From positions 48,877 to 112,876 of the forward strand of contig JABFGH010000013.1 of assembly GCA_013112585.1 (NCBI GenBank): a DNA stretch of 64,000 bases. Reading direction: 5' to 3'. Shown here in pieces: positions 28,170-37,234 of this stretch; the first letter of the stretch is position 1; each line of letters starts with the position of its first letter. The position numbers and the translations under genes are program-made. Below the pieces are notes generated by a model, which saw only the letters and a list, made by a program, of their open reading frames with translations, was not told the DNA's origin and did no database searches. The DNA is from Ignavibacteriota bacterium. Lineage in GTDB: Bacteria; Bacteroidota; Ignavibacteria; Ignavibacteriales; Melioribacteraceae.

Positions 28170-29357
28170 TTAATAACTTTCTTTTACTTTGCTTGAATTT
28201 AAAAATATTAGTGTAATAATAAAAGTTAATAGCGTAAATGCAGCTCCGGTTAAAAACGGAAATTCATAGCCTAAAAATTCGTATGAAAAACCTCCCCAAA
28301 GCGGACCAAGCACACGGGCAAAGGATGCAAAGGATTGATTAAGCCCAAGTACTGCACCTTGCTGAGTTGAAGGGGCAAATTTTGAAATCATACTTAGTAA
28401 TGTAGGCTGTAAAATTCCTGTACCAATAGCTAATACGCCTCCTACAATTCCTACACCCGTAAAGTTGCCCCCATAAGGCAGTAATCCAAGTCCAAGCATC
28501 ATAAATATACTTCCGGTAAGCACCAATGTTCTATCAGTAAATATTTTTGATAAGCTGCGGATTGCGCCGCCCTGCATTATAGCGCCTACAATTCCTATAA
28601 TCCCGAACAAATAAGAATTTTGAATATCTGTAAATCCATAATGCTTGTATCCGAGTATTGCAAAAGTGCCGTAAATATTTGCCATCGAAAAAACGATGAT
28701 AAAAAACAGCAGCATCATTAAACTTACAGAGGGATTTTTAATTGTCTCTTTTGTGAATTTCCAATCAAATAATTTGAAACCTAATTTTGATTCAGATTTC
28801 TTTTTTGTATTCGATTCGGGTAGAAAAATAAAAGCGAAAATGAATGCCAAGAAAGAGAATGCTGCACTTCCGTAACCCGCATATTCATAACCGAGCTTTG
28901 ATAGAAAACCGCCTATAACAGGTCCGAATACAAATCCAAGTCCGAATGCCGCACCAATAAGTCCCATCCCCTTTGCCCGGTCTTTTTTATGCGTAACATC
29001 AGCAATGTATGCCTGGGCAACACCAATGTTGCTGCCTCCAAATCCCGCTAACAATCTGGAAAGGAATAGCACAAGAAATGATGCCGCAAAACTGAAAATA
29101 ATATATGATGCAGCAGTTAGGAGTAATGTAATTAATATTAAGGGACGCCTTCCGAATTTATCGGACATTTTACCGAGTAAAGGATTGAATAAAAACTGAA
29201 CGAGCGAAAATACGGCTATCAGAAAGCCAATTTCAAAATCAGATACTCCTAAATCTTTACTTGCAAATGTGGGCAAAATTGGAATCAAAATTCCGAAGCC
29301 CATTAAATCAATAAAAACAGTAAAAAATATTACTGTTAAGGATGCTTTATTTTTCAA
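28170..29357 (-). CDS. MFS transporter, TetA-like drug/proton antiporter family
   Basis: The 395-residue protein has twelve hydrophobic segments, the opening FFTVFIDLMGFGILIPILPT typical of the TCR/DHA1 group, the loop 2-3 motif GKMSDKFGRRP and the motif C-like GPVIGGFLS. It probably exports small molecules; the substrate cannot be inferred. It is cotranscribed with dusB. Confidence 0.88.
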   Translation of the reverse strand: MKNKASLTVIFFTVFIDLMGFGILIPILPTFASKDLGVSDFEIGFLIAVFSLVQFLFNPLLGKMSDKFGRRPLILITLLLTAASYIIFSFAASFLVLFLSRLLAGFGGSNIGVAQAYIADVTHKKDRAKGMGLIGAAFGLGFVFGPVIGGFLSKLGYEYAGYGSAAFSFLAFIFAFIFLPESNTKKKSESKLGFKLFDWKFTKETIKNPSVSLMMLLFFIIVFSMANIYGTFAILGYKHYGFTDIQNSYLFGIIGIVGAIMQGGAIRSLSKIFTDRTLVLTGSIFMMLGLGLLPYGGNFTGVGIVGGVLAIGTGILQPTLLSMISKFAPSTQQGAVLGLNQSFASFARVLGPLWGGFSYEFLGYEFPFLTGAAFTLLTFIITLIFLNSSKVKESY

Positions 29358-29481
29358 TACTAAACTTTTTATTATTAGATATTAATTAAGTCGGTAAAGA
29401 TAAAAAAATTAAGCGGAATATGCTTGGGAGTAAAATGGTTGAAAAGTTTGAAAGTATGAGTATAAAAATAGGTATGTTTTT

Positions 29482-29513
29482 AACAATTAAACAATTTGGC
29501 AATTTAGCCATTT
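29482..29513. repeat. Short 8-bp period repeat (AACAATTT-type)
   Basis: Four octamers, AACAATTA, AACAATTT, GGCAATTT and AGCCATTT, run in register in the 179-bp gap upstream of dusB-MFS and downstream of capA. It shares the 8-bp period with 14941-15044 and 34614-34653, though the sequence differs. Confidence 0.55.
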
Positions 29514-29536
29514 GAAGCAGTTACACTCTGACGCTT

Positions 29537-30712
29537 TTAGTTCGCCGAATAATTTCTAATCAATCTCGGTCGTTTAGAATATTTTGTGATCACCTCGATT
29601 GTATCAAAATAGCTTTGCTTCATTAATATCTTATCCTCTTCCGAAAAATAACCCGGCAGTGATTCTGAGAAGACCTCCTCAGCAGGAAAAACTATAAACT
29701 CTTTTTTATTACCGGCATAACCCTTATAAACCCAGGTTGGAATAAAGCTGACATCTTTCAATAATAATCTATTTGACGATATAATTTTTTGTATATCAAA
29801 ATTCAAAATTACTCCGGCATCAGAATAACGCCAACGCTGATTTGAAACAAAATTTCCCAGCGAATAGATCACAAATCCTGAATCAATTTTTGAATTTGGT
29901 GTTTCAAAAAATTCAATCGGTTGAAGTGTGTGGGGGTGACTTGCAATAATTATATCGGCACCCTGTTTTTTAACAAACTCAACAATTTCTCGCTGATACT
30001 TATTCGGTTCTCTTTTGTACTCAACTCCGAAATGGAGATAAGTAATAATTAAATCGGTATTCATTTTTTTTGCCGACTCAAAATCCCATTTCATTTTTGA
30101 AGTATCAATTTTACTTATCATAAAATTTTTTGAGGCAGGTAACCTAGTACCGTTTATATCATATGTGTAAGATAAAATTGCAAAAGAAATTCCATTCCGA
30201 TTATATACTCTTATTGAATCTCGGTCCCGCTTATTTAAAAATGTTCCGTGAAAATTTAAACCAATCTTGTTCAAGGATTCTACTGTACTTTTTATTCCTT
30301 CCGTTCCTTGATCAACAGAATGATTATTAGTAGTGAATAAAAAATCGAAGCCGGAAAATTTTAATGCTTCTATAAATGCAATCGGGCTATTAAATATTGG
30401 ATAACCGGCATACTTCATTCCCGGTGCTTCAATCACAGTTTCTAGATTGCCCATTACAAAATCGGATTCCTCAAAAATACTTTTTACTTTTTCATAGACC
30501 GGTCTAAAGTTAAAACTGTCATTTTCGGTTTTAGCATATAAAAGCTGCGTGCCATGGCACATTAAATCACCAACCGCAGAAAATCTTGCTTCAACAGTAT
30601 CAATATTTTTTAAATTTTGATAAGGAATAAAAATCTGCTGTGCATAGCTTTTACCCATTACTATTAGGGCAAAAATAATTATAGCTGAATATTTGATGTA
30701 ATTTGTTTTCAT
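29537..30712 (-). CDS. CapA-family metallophosphatase-like protein (PgsA/CapA type), secreted
   Basis: The 391-residue protein has a signal peptide (1-24) and the CapA motif series: FSAVGDLMCHG, VMGNLETVIE, LFTTNNHSVDQG, IITYLHFGVEY, IIASHPHTLQPIE and YSLGNFVSNQ. This family shares a calcineurin-like metal site and is linked to poly-gamma-glutamate or capsule production, though many members have no proven role. No other capsule genes adjoin it. Confidence 0.9.
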   Translation of the reverse strand: MKTNYIKYSAIIIFALIVMGKSYAQQIFIPYQNLKNIDTVEARFSAVGDLMCHGTQLLYAKTENDSFNFRPVYEKVKSIFEESDFVMGNLETVIEAPGMKYAGYPIFNSPIAFIEALKFSGFDFLFTTNNHSVDQGTEGIKSTVESLNKIGLNFHGTFLNKRDRDSIRVYNRNGISFAILSYTYDINGTRLPASKNFMISKIDTSKMKWDFESAKKMNTDLIITYLHFGVEYKREPNKYQREIVEFVKKQGADIIIASHPHTLQPIEFFETPNSKIDSGFVIYSLGNFVSNQRWRYSDAGVILNFDIQKIISSNRLLLKDVSFIPTWVYKGYAGNKKEFIVFPAEEVFSESLPGYFSEEDKILMKQSYFDTIEVITKYSKRPRLIRNYSAN

Positions 30713-30721
30713 ATAAAAAAA

Positions 30722-30751
30722 TAGGCTGAACCTAAAAATAGGTTCAACCTA
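30722..30751 (-). terminator. Strong intrinsic terminator after the histone-like gene
   Basis: Arms 30722-30734 and 30739-30751 (TAGGYTGAACCTA type, one mismatch) form a 13-bp stem with a 4-nt A/T loop, and on the minus strand are followed by a run of seven T. It lies 21 nt past the stop of the small basic gene and directly upstream of the capA start. Confidence 0.85.
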
Positions 30752-30772
30752 AATAACAAGTTCAGAGCCAAG

Positions 30773-30982
30773 TTATTCTGATTCTGATTCCGATTTTGCT
30801 TCTTTCCTCTGCGCTTTCACTGCCTGAACTTCGTTTCGGATATCTTGTGCTTTTCTTTTTAATTCACTAAGACCTTTACGAAGTCTAGTTCCGGCGGCGG
30901 CTTGACCTTTTACATAAAATTTATGTACATCGGGTTCAAGCGAGTTAAGATATTCAACCAGTTCATTGTACTTGTCACTCAT
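30773..30982 (-). CDS. Histone H1-like small DNA-binding protein
   Basis: The 69-residue protein has a helical core with KFYVKGQAAAGTRLRKGLSELKRKAQDIRNEVQAVKAQRKEAK, matching the short histone H1-like (Hc1-type) proteins found across Bacteroidota and relatives. It has many Lys and Arg and a Ser/Glu tail. A strong ribosome site (GGAGGGAG) precedes the ATG and a strong terminator follows, as expected for an abundant protein. Confidence 0.8.
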   Translation of the reverse strand: MSDKYNELVEYLNSLEPDVHKFYVKGQAAAGTRLRKGLSELKRKAQDIRNEVQAVKAQRKEAKSESESE

Positions 30983-31015
30983 ACAACTCCCTCCTCAAAT
31001 TAGTTAGTGGATAAG

Positions 31016-33013
31016 TTATTTAGAATTCTCGAGTACTAATTCTGCAATATCTTTTACAGAAACTTCTTCAGATTTTTCAAAAGTTTTTACTCCATCAGTC
31101 ATCATAGTCATACAGAAAGGGCAGGCAGAAGCAATTGTATCGGCACCGGTTTCCAGCGCTTCTTTTGTTCTGTCTTCATTAATTCTGGTTCCGGTAGTTT
31201 CTTCTAAAAACATTCTTCCGCCTCCGGCTCCGCAGCAAAATCCCTTATCTTTCGACCTGTCCATTTCAACAAGTTCTAATCCGTTAATTTTACTAAGCTG
31301 ATTTCTTGGTTCATCGTAAATATCGTTATATCTGCCAAGATAACATGAATCATGATAAGTTACTTTATTTTTTTCTTCATTATCCTTCAATTCAATTTTA
31401 CCCGAATTGATTAGTTCATCAATTAATTCCGAATGATGAATAACTTCGTAATTACCGCCGAGCTGAGGGAATTCCGTTTTAAGCGAATTAAAACAGTGAG
31501 GACAAGCGGTAACAATTTTTTTTACTCCGTATCCGTTAAGTACTTCTACATTTTCCTGAACCAGCATTTGAGCTAAATACTCATTACCTAAACGCCGTGC
31601 TGTATCGCCGTTGCACTTTTCTTCTGTTCCTAAAATTCTAAAATCAATATTTGCTTTCTGCATCAACTTTGAAAAGGCTACCGAAACTTTTTGATATCGT
31701 GAATCGAAAGAGCCTGCACAGCCTACCCAAAACAGATACTCACAATTTGAGTCTTCTGCCATCGTTTTTATATTTAATCCTTCAGCCCATTCTGCTCTGT
31801 CCTGCGCATTAAAAGCCCATGGAGTAAAATTGGTTTCTAAATTTTTAAATACAGGATTTAATTCAGCAGGAAAGTCAGATTCCATAAGAACTAAATTTCT
31901 TCTCATATCAACAATTGAATCTAAATGTTCAATTGAAACAGGGCACTCATAAACACAGGCATTGCAAGTGGTGCAAGCCCATAACTCTTCCGGAGTTATA
32001 TAATCATTTACTAAACTTTTATTTAGTGCTTCACCTTCTTCAGCACCGGCAATTATTAATGGTGCTTTCTCTTCAACACGTTTTCTAATATTTTTGATAA
32101 TGTTTTTTGGCGATAATAATTTACCCGTATTTGCAGCCGGACAAGCAGCTGTGCATCTTCCGCATTCGGTACAGGTAAAGCCATCAAGCATTTGTTTCCA
32201 TGTTAAGTGCTCAATATCAGCGGCGCCAAACTGTTCAACATTTTCATCTTCCAAATCCATTTTTTTAAGAGCATACTTTTTATCGTCATGCTTAGCAAAG
32301 TAAACATTGGGTAAGGATGTATATACATGAAAATGTTTTGAGTAAGGCAGGTAATTCATAAATGCAAAGATTACCAGGATATGAACCCACCAGAAAACTT
32401 CATACATAAACGGGGCATTATCAATACCGCCCGAATAGAAAATTTTACTTAAAGCGTATGATACCGGGCGAACTTCATATTCGGCAAGTGTAAAACCGTT
32501 TGATGCAACGTAAGAAATATTCTGCCCGAACATAGAAAGGACGACGAGCATTATTAAACCAAGAATTATAGTTGCATCAATTTTTTCAGATTTGCCGCCC
32601 TGAAGTCTTTCAACTTTTTGAATGAATCTTCTGAACAATGCATAAACTACCGCTGCAAAAACTAATACTCCGAATACATCTTTAATTATTGTTACTACAG
32701 CATAAAGGGGACCTAAAAATTTTAAGTTGAACGGGGAGTAGAAACCTTGAATAATTGCTTCTACAACAGCAACCAAGAATAACATGAATCCCCAAAAAAT
32801 TAGAAAGTGGATTGTGCCTGCAACAGGTTCACGCAAAATTTTTGATTGACCTAATGCAATTTTTAATACGTTTTTTAATCTGGCAGATACATTATCAAAT
32901 CTGTTCTCTTTCTGCCCAACTTTTAAGTATCCCCAAATTTTCCTTAAACTGAAAAACAGTGCTGCCATAGATGCAGCAAATACAATAATAAAAAGGATAT
33001 TCTTTAGTTCCAT
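31016..33013 (-). CDS. Membrane Fe-S/CCG-domain oxidoreductase, candidate ETF:menaquinone oxidoreductase
   Basis: The 665-residue protein fuses a NarI-like cytochrome b membrane part (five or six helices in residues 1-225; candidate haem ligands His69, His211, His227) to two [4Fe-4S] motifs (Cys281/284/287/291 and Cys347/350/353/357) and two CCG domains (VGCAG...CPHC and DSCYLGRY...FCCGAGGG...CPFC). This layout resembles HdrDE/DsrMK and the ETF:(methyl)menaquinone oxidoreductase that links acyl-CoA oxidation to the quinone pool. An acyl-CoA dehydrogenase at 34788 supports this, but no etfAB genes are in the window, so the partner is inferred. Confidence 0.82.
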   Translation of the reverse strand: MELKNILFIIVFAASMAALFFSLRKIWGYLKVGQKENRFDNVSARLKNVLKIALGQSKILREPVAGTIHFLIFWGFMLFLVAVVEAIIQGFYSPFNLKFLGPLYAVVTIIKDVFGVLVFAAVVYALFRRFIQKVERLQGGKSEKIDATIILGLIMLVVLSMFGQNISYVASNGFTLAEYEVRPVSYALSKIFYSGGIDNAPFMYEVFWWVHILVIFAFMNYLPYSKHFHVYTSLPNVYFAKHDDKKYALKKMDLEDENVEQFGAADIEHLTWKQMLDGFTCTECGRCTAACPAANTGKLLSPKNIIKNIRKRVEEKAPLIIAGAEEGEALNKSLVNDYITPEELWACTTCNACVYECPVSIEHLDSIVDMRRNLVLMESDFPAELNPVFKNLETNFTPWAFNAQDRAEWAEGLNIKTMAEDSNCEYLFWVGCAGSFDSRYQKVSVAFSKLMQKANIDFRILGTEEKCNGDTARRLGNEYLAQMLVQENVEVLNGYGVKKIVTACPHCFNSLKTEFPQLGGNYEVIHHSELIDELINSGKIELKDNEEKNKVTYHDSCYLGRYNDIYDEPRNQLSKINGLELVEMDRSKDKGFCCGAGGGRMFLEETTGTRINEDRTKEALETGADTIASACPFCMTMMTDGVKTFEKSEEVSVKDIAELVLENSK

Positions 33014-33042
33014 AGTTTAGGTATTCTTTTCTATCAATTTAT

Positions 33043-33618
33043 TTAATAAGGTAATTTTGGATATTTTTTTGAAACTGTTTTGTAAATACTTACCGCAGCG
33101 GCTATTTTAATTAGATCCCACAAGGAGAAAATAATTGCTCCGCTAAATAAAGCTGACGAAATATTACCGTCAAAAAATAGTGATAAATAAGAAGCACCCA
33201 TGAAAAGAATAATTAAAACACCAAGTGACATTGCTAAAATAACATTTCCAAGCTTGTCGCTTTTTTCAACCAAATAACCAACTGCAAAAGCAGCAATTGG
33301 GAATGCCAATAAATATCCGCCTGTAAATCCGAATAGAGCAGCCGGACCAAAACTAAAACCGGCAAATACAGGTATTCCTACTGTACCCATGGCTAAATAT
33401 AAAATTTGACTTAGCATACCGTTGCGGGCTCCGAGGAATGCACCCGATAAAACAACAATCATTGTCTGGAGTGTAAAAGGTACCGGTTTAACAGGAACAG
33501 CTAACTGCCCTGCGAAAACCATAAGTAATGCAAATGATGCTATCCAAAAAAGCTGTGTATTATAAACCTGGCTAAATGCTTTAGCTAATTTATTATTACT
33601 AACATTTTCTCTTAACAT
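33043..33618 (-). CDS. bioY: Biotin ECF transporter substrate-binding subunit BioY
   Basis: The 191-residue membrane protein has the BioY signature VPVKPVPFTLQTMIVVLSGAFLGARNG and the GIPVFAGFSFGPAALFGFTGGYLLAF segment, with six helices. It captures biotin for the ECF transport system. No bioM/bioN genes adjoin, so it probably uses shared energy-coupling subunits. It lies 29 nt upstream of the Fe-S protein gene and may be cotranscribed with it. Confidence 0.94.
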   Translation of the reverse strand: MLRENVSNNKLAKAFSQVYNTQLFWIASFALLMVFAGQLAVPVKPVPFTLQTMIVVLSGAFLGARNGMLSQILYLAMGTVGIPVFAGFSFGPAALFGFTGGYLLAFPIAAFAVGYLVEKSDKLGNVILAMSLGVLIILFMGASYLSLFFDGNISSALFSGAIIFSLWDLIKIAAAVSIYKTVSKKYPKLPY

Positions 33619-33637
33619 GTTTTAAACCTCAATAAAA

Positions 33638-34471
33638 TTATTTTAATTTATGACTGAAAAATTTAGATGTAACATCAAGAACTCGTTCGAATTTTGAGTT
33701 TGAACCTTGAAAAGGATGTGTGATATCAAAAGTATGACCGGTCGACGGAACTATCATAAAATCTGTTGAATCTTTTTGTGACCACGCATAAAGTTTTTTT
33801 GCTTCATCAACCGGAACTGCTAAATCTTGCTCGCCATGTATTATTAGCCAGGGTATCTTCAAGTTGTGGCTTGCAGAAGCAAAATCTAAGCTGCTGTTTT
33901 TATTTTTTTCAACATCTTCCAAATATGAAAGATTCATTCTCATCATTTGATTAGTTCTTGAATTTAATGCTTCAAAAAATCCTTTCTGTTTCCATTCTGT
34001 TTTTTGTCTGTCAGTATATCTATCAAAAGTAGAAACTGCAGACCAGGTACAAAGAGCATCAATAGAATTATTATTAACAGCGTTTAATATTGAAACTCCG
34101 CCTCCCCTGCTATGCCCAATTACTCCAATTTTATTCACTTTGGTATTACCGAAAAATCCTTTCTCATATGCCGCAATAAGTTCGGATAATTCAGCTATTT
34201 CTAATGATATTGTATTCTCTGCAAACTTTTCAAGTTCTGTAAACTCAGTAAAATTTTCACCAACACCATTATGCGAAAAATTAAAAGTTACTACAAAAAA
34301 GCCCTTATCTGCTAAGTATTTACCTAAATAAGGTCCAAATCCCCAATCCTTAAAACCCTTAAATCCATGAACAAAAAAAAGACATTTTTTTTTATCAAAA
34401 TTATCATTGCCGAATGTCGTAATTCTTATTATATCTTTATTTGATGTTTCATAGACATATTCTCTGCTCAT
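33638..34471 (-). CDS. Alpha/beta hydrolase (dienelactone hydrolase/esterase type)
   Basis: The 277-residue protein has the oxyanion segment LFFVHGFKGFKDWGFGPYL, nucleophile elbow GHSRGGG (Ser near 119), an acid in IIHGEQDLAVP and the histidine in PSTGHTFD. No signal peptide is present, so it is cytoplasmic. The substrate is unknown. It starts the bioY operon; its stop is 19 nt before the bioY start. Confidence 0.87.
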   Translation of the reverse strand: MSREYVYETSNKDIIRITTFGNDNFDKKKCLFFVHGFKGFKDWGFGPYLGKYLADKGFFVVTFNFSHNGVGENFTEFTELEKFAENTISLEIAELSELIAAYEKGFFGNTKVNKIGVIGHSRGGGVSILNAVNNNSIDALCTWSAVSTFDRYTDRQKTEWKQKGFFEALNSRTNQMMRMNLSYLEDVEKNKNSSLDFASASHNLKIPWLIIHGEQDLAVPVDEAKKLYAWSQKDSTDFMIVPSTGHTFDITHPFQGSNSKFERVLDVTSKFFSHKLK

Positions 34472-34773
34472 AGACTGAAATATCCGTATTCAAATTTCAA
34501 AAGTCAAGAAAATGAGCAAAATTTTAAGGTTTTTTTTTACCTTTGAATAATTCAATCGTATACAGAAAACATCAATTTACAGATTAACTTTAATAACTAA
34601 TTTGTAGTTCACCATTAAACAATTCAACCATACATCCATTCAATCATACAATTTATTTATTATTCTACTATCAATCCAAAGGCAGGCAATACTCTATATT
34701 TTACTTTACCAGGCAATTTGGTTTATTTCTTTTGCCTTATTTCACTATTTTAGTATGTAATTCATTTCAAATT
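34472..34773. other. AT-rich divergent intergenic region, no gene seen
   Basis: The region between the divergent hydrolase and acyl-CoA dehydrogenase genes should hold both promoters. Apart from an 8-bp period repeat at 34614-34653, I see no hairpin or operator that can be named. Confidence 0.6.
34614..34653. repeat. 8-bp tandem repeat, five degenerate copies
   Basis: Octamers ATTAAACA, ATTCAACC, ATACATCC, ATTCAATC and ATACAATT run in register. The last four resemble the ATGCARYC units at 14941-15044 with T or A in place of G at position 3, so this looks like a short AT-shifted relative of that array. Confidence 0.65.
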
Positions 34774-34780
34774 AAGGAGA
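34774..34780 (+). promoter_or_regulatory. Ribosome binding site that supports an ATT start
   Basis: AAGGAGA is a near-perfect Shine-Dalgarno sequence. Its GGAG core ends 8 nt before the ATT at 34788. The first ATG in this frame (34812) has no such site, so this element decides the start of the acyl-CoA dehydrogenase gene. Confidence 0.75.
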
Positions 34781-34787
34781 AGCTAAA

Positions 34788-35927
34788 ATTAAATTTACTG
34801 AAGAACAAAAAATGCTGCAGGCAATGGTTAGGGAATTTACAGATGCCGAAATTAGACCGGTTGCAGCTCAAATAGATGAAGAAGAAAAGATACCTGATGG
34901 CTTAATTAAAAAAATTGGCGAACTCGGATTATTAGGGACATCATTTCCTGAAAAATACGGCGGAGGAGGTTTCGGTGGAGTTGGATACTGCTTAGCTCAG
35001 GAAGAGATAACACGTGCATGCAACTCAACAGCAGCATTTATAGGCGCGCATCAATCAATCGGTGCAAATGCAATTTATATTGGGGGCAGTGAAGAACTTA
35101 AAATGAAATACCTGCCTGCGCTCTGTGCCGGTGAAAAAATTGCCGCATTCGCATTAACTGAGGCTGAAGCAGGCTCCGATGCTTTTAATCTTAAAACTGA
35201 AGCAAAACTTACCAACGGAAAGTGGATTTTAAATGGAGAAAAAATTTGGATAACCAATGCAGGAATTGCGGATCTGTTTTCTGTTTTTGCAAGAACTGAT
35301 AAAGGAATAACCGGTTTTGTCGTTGAAAAAGATTTTGGGGGAATTTCAATAGGACCTAAAGAAAAAAAGATGGGCATAAAAGGGAGCGTTACAAATACAA
35401 TATCATTTGATAACGTTGAAGTGCCGGAAGAAAATATAATCGGCAGAGAAGGCAGAGGTTTTATTGTTGCAATGAAAACCTTAGAAGCAGGCAGATTGGG
35501 AATTGGTGCAGCTAGTTTGGGTGCTGCAAAGGAAATGCTGGAACTATCCGCAAAATATGCCGCACAAAGAAAACAGTTTAATCAATTCATCTCAAATTTT
35601 CAGGCTATTCAATTTATGCTTGCGGAAATGTCAACAAATATTTATGCTATGGAGAGCATTCTTTACAGAGCTGCAGAAAAGTATGATAACGGTGAAGACA
35701 TTTCCACCGATGCGGCAATTGTAAAATTATTTTGTTCCGAAGCTGTTACTAAGGTAACTGATCATGCTCTTCAAATTCATGGCGGTATGGGTTTTTCGCG
35801 CGAACTGCCTTTGGAACGGTATTATAGAGATGCAAGAATTTTAAGAATTTTTGAAGGGACTACCGAAATTCAAAAAATGATTATCGGTAAAAAAGCTGTA
35901 AAACAAAAAGGAAAATGGAAAGTTTAA
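34788..35927 (+). CDS. Acyl-CoA dehydrogenase, probable ATT start codon
   Basis: The 379-residue flavoenzyme has FAD/substrate motifs FALTEAEAGSDA and WITNAG, and the C-terminal IHGGMGFSRELPLERYYRDARILRIFEGTTEIQ with the catalytic-base Glu in EGTTEIQ. With ATT at 34788 as start the N-terminus reads (M)KFTEEQKMLQAMVREF, exactly the family's usual TEEQ..L...VR.F opening. The first ATG (34812) would remove eight conserved residues. AAGGAGA precedes the ATT at proper spacing and an in-frame TAA lies five codons upstream. It oxidises short- or medium-chain acyl-CoA and passes electrons to ETF. Confidence 0.88.
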   Translation: MKFTEEQKMLQAMVREFTDAEIRPVAAQIDEEEKIPDGLIKKIGELGLLGTSFPEKYGGGGFGGVGYCLAQEEITRACNSTAAFIGAHQSIGANAIYIGGSEELKMKYLPALCAGEKIAAFALTEAEAGSDAFNLKTEAKLTNGKWILNGEKIWITNAGIADLFSVFARTDKGITGFVVEKDFGGISIGPKEKKMGIKGSVTNTISFDNVEVPEENIIGREGRGFIVAMKTLEAGRLGIGAASLGAAKEMLELSAKYAAQRKQFNQFISNFQAIQFMLAEMSTNIYAMESILYRAAEKYDNGEDISTDAAIVKLFCSEAVTKVTDHALQIHGGMGFSRELPLERYYRDARILRIFEGTTEIQKMIIGKKAVKQKGKWKV

Positions 35928-36680
35928 ATGGGACGAGTATTAGTTATTCCCTCAATCGATATTCAAAATGGGGTTACTGTTAGAGTAGTTAAGGGAATAC
36001 CCGAACTTAACTGCAAAGAATACTGCAACGACCCAATTGAAACTGCAATGCTATGGCGTGCCGAAAATGCAAAGACAATTCACGTAGTCGATTTTAATGC
36101 CGCACATAGTCACTCGCATAAAAATTTTGATATAATTGCAGAAATGTGTGAATCGGTAATAATTCCAATTCAGCTTGGCGGAGGAATTAGAACTTTTGAA
36201 GATGCTGAAATATCAATCGAACTGGGTGTATTTAGATTAGTAATCGGTACAATGGCATTTGATAATCAAAAAGAATTTTTAAAAGTACTAGAACATTTTG
36301 GACCAAGAAAAATTGCCGCTGCAATTGATGTGATTGATAATGAAGTTGTAATTAACGGCAGGCAGCAACGTACCGGTATTAACGTAATTAATTATGCAAA
36401 ACAATTAAAAGACATTGGTGTTAAGAGATTTGTAGTTACTGATGTTAACAGAAACGGAATGCTCATTGGACCCAATATTGAATTATCAAAAAATATTGCC
36501 GAAGCTACTCAAGGAAAAGTTACTCTTTCAGGAGGTGTAAGCGGCTATAATGACTTAAATAATATTAATCAAGAATTTGATAATGGAATTGACTCCGTAA
36601 TTATTGGAAGAGCACTTTATGAAAATGCATTTCCATGTCAGAAAATTTGGCGTGTAGCAGAATCGGGAATTTTTAATTGA
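35928..36680 (+). CDS. HisA/HisF-like TIM-barrel protein with altered active-site loops
   Basis: The 250-residue protein aligns with HisA (ProFAR isomerase): PSIDIQNGVTVRV at the N-terminus, LGGGIRTFEDAE, AAAIDVIDNEVVINGRQ and TLSGGVSGYNDL. Differences stand out: the usual VDLDGA loop is VDFNAAHSHSHKNFD, and the usual TD..RDGT is TDVNRNGML, changing Asp to Asn. The first catalytic Asp (Asp11) and the central Asp are kept. Its ATG directly follows the acyl-CoA dehydrogenase stop, and no other his gene is present. It may be a true but diverged HisA or a paralogue with another substrate. Confidence 0.7.
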   Translation: MGRVLVIPSIDIQNGVTVRVVKGIPELNCKEYCNDPIETAMLWRAENAKTIHVVDFNAAHSHSHKNFDIIAEMCESVIIPIQLGGGIRTFEDAEISIELGVFRLVIGTMAFDNQKEFLKVLEHFGPRKIAAAIDVIDNEVVINGRQQRTGINVINYAKQLKDIGVKRFVVTDVNRNGMLIGPNIELSKNIAEATQGKVTLSGGVSGYNDLNNINQEFDNGIDSVIIGRALYENAFPCQKIWRVAESGIFN

Positions 36681-36687
36681 GGAATAA

Positions 36688-37221
36688 ATGGAAAAACCAA
36701 CTGATGTAATTAAGCGAAGTAATTTTTGGGCTAATCTTTTCAAAACTCCAACAGAAAAAGAGGATTTAGAAACAGTTCTTAAATCCATGCCACCATTCAA
36801 AAAGTTGAGTACAAAGTATATTCAGTTACTTACAAAAATTGTTCACAATAGGGTTTATACTGCCAACGAATATATTTTTTATGAAGGTGATCCGGGTGTA
36901 GCTTTGTATATAGTGCTCGATGGCGAGGTTAATATTTTTCAAAAAAACGATGATAAAAAAATTAATGATCTTGTTACATTATCCCGCGGTGATTTTTTTG
37001 GAGAACTCGCTTTGATTGACGGCGATGTAAGATCGGCATCAGCAATTGCAGCCAAGGATTCCACGATTGCAGTAATTTTTAAACCCGATTTAGACCAGTT
37101 TATTGAACAGCATCCTAAAAGAGGGATAAAAATACTATCGGGAATAGCTGCTATTATTGCAACAAGGTTACGTACAGTTAACAGAGACTATATGGACATT
37201 GTAAATAAAATCAATAATTAA
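36688..37221 (+). CDS. Cyclic nucleotide-binding domain protein without DNA-binding domain
   Basis: The 177-residue protein has a roughly 45-residue N-terminal helix region and one cNMP-binding domain (about 50-165), with the phosphate-binding cassette FGELALIDGDVRSASA near residues 108-123. No helix-turn-helix follows, so it is not a CRP-type regulator by itself. It is 7 nt downstream of the HisA-like gene and 13 nt upstream of uspA, so the products may act in one signalling response. Confidence 0.85.
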   Translation: MEKPTDVIKRSNFWANLFKTPTEKEDLETVLKSMPPFKKLSTKYIQLLTKIVHNRVYTANEYIFYEGDPGVALYIVLDGEVNIFQKNDDKKINDLVTLSRGDFFGELALIDGDVRSASAIAAKDSTIAVIFKPDLDQFIEQHPKRGIKILSGIAAIIATRLRTVNRDYMDIVNKINN

Positions 37222-37234
37222 CGCGGAGGAAAAG

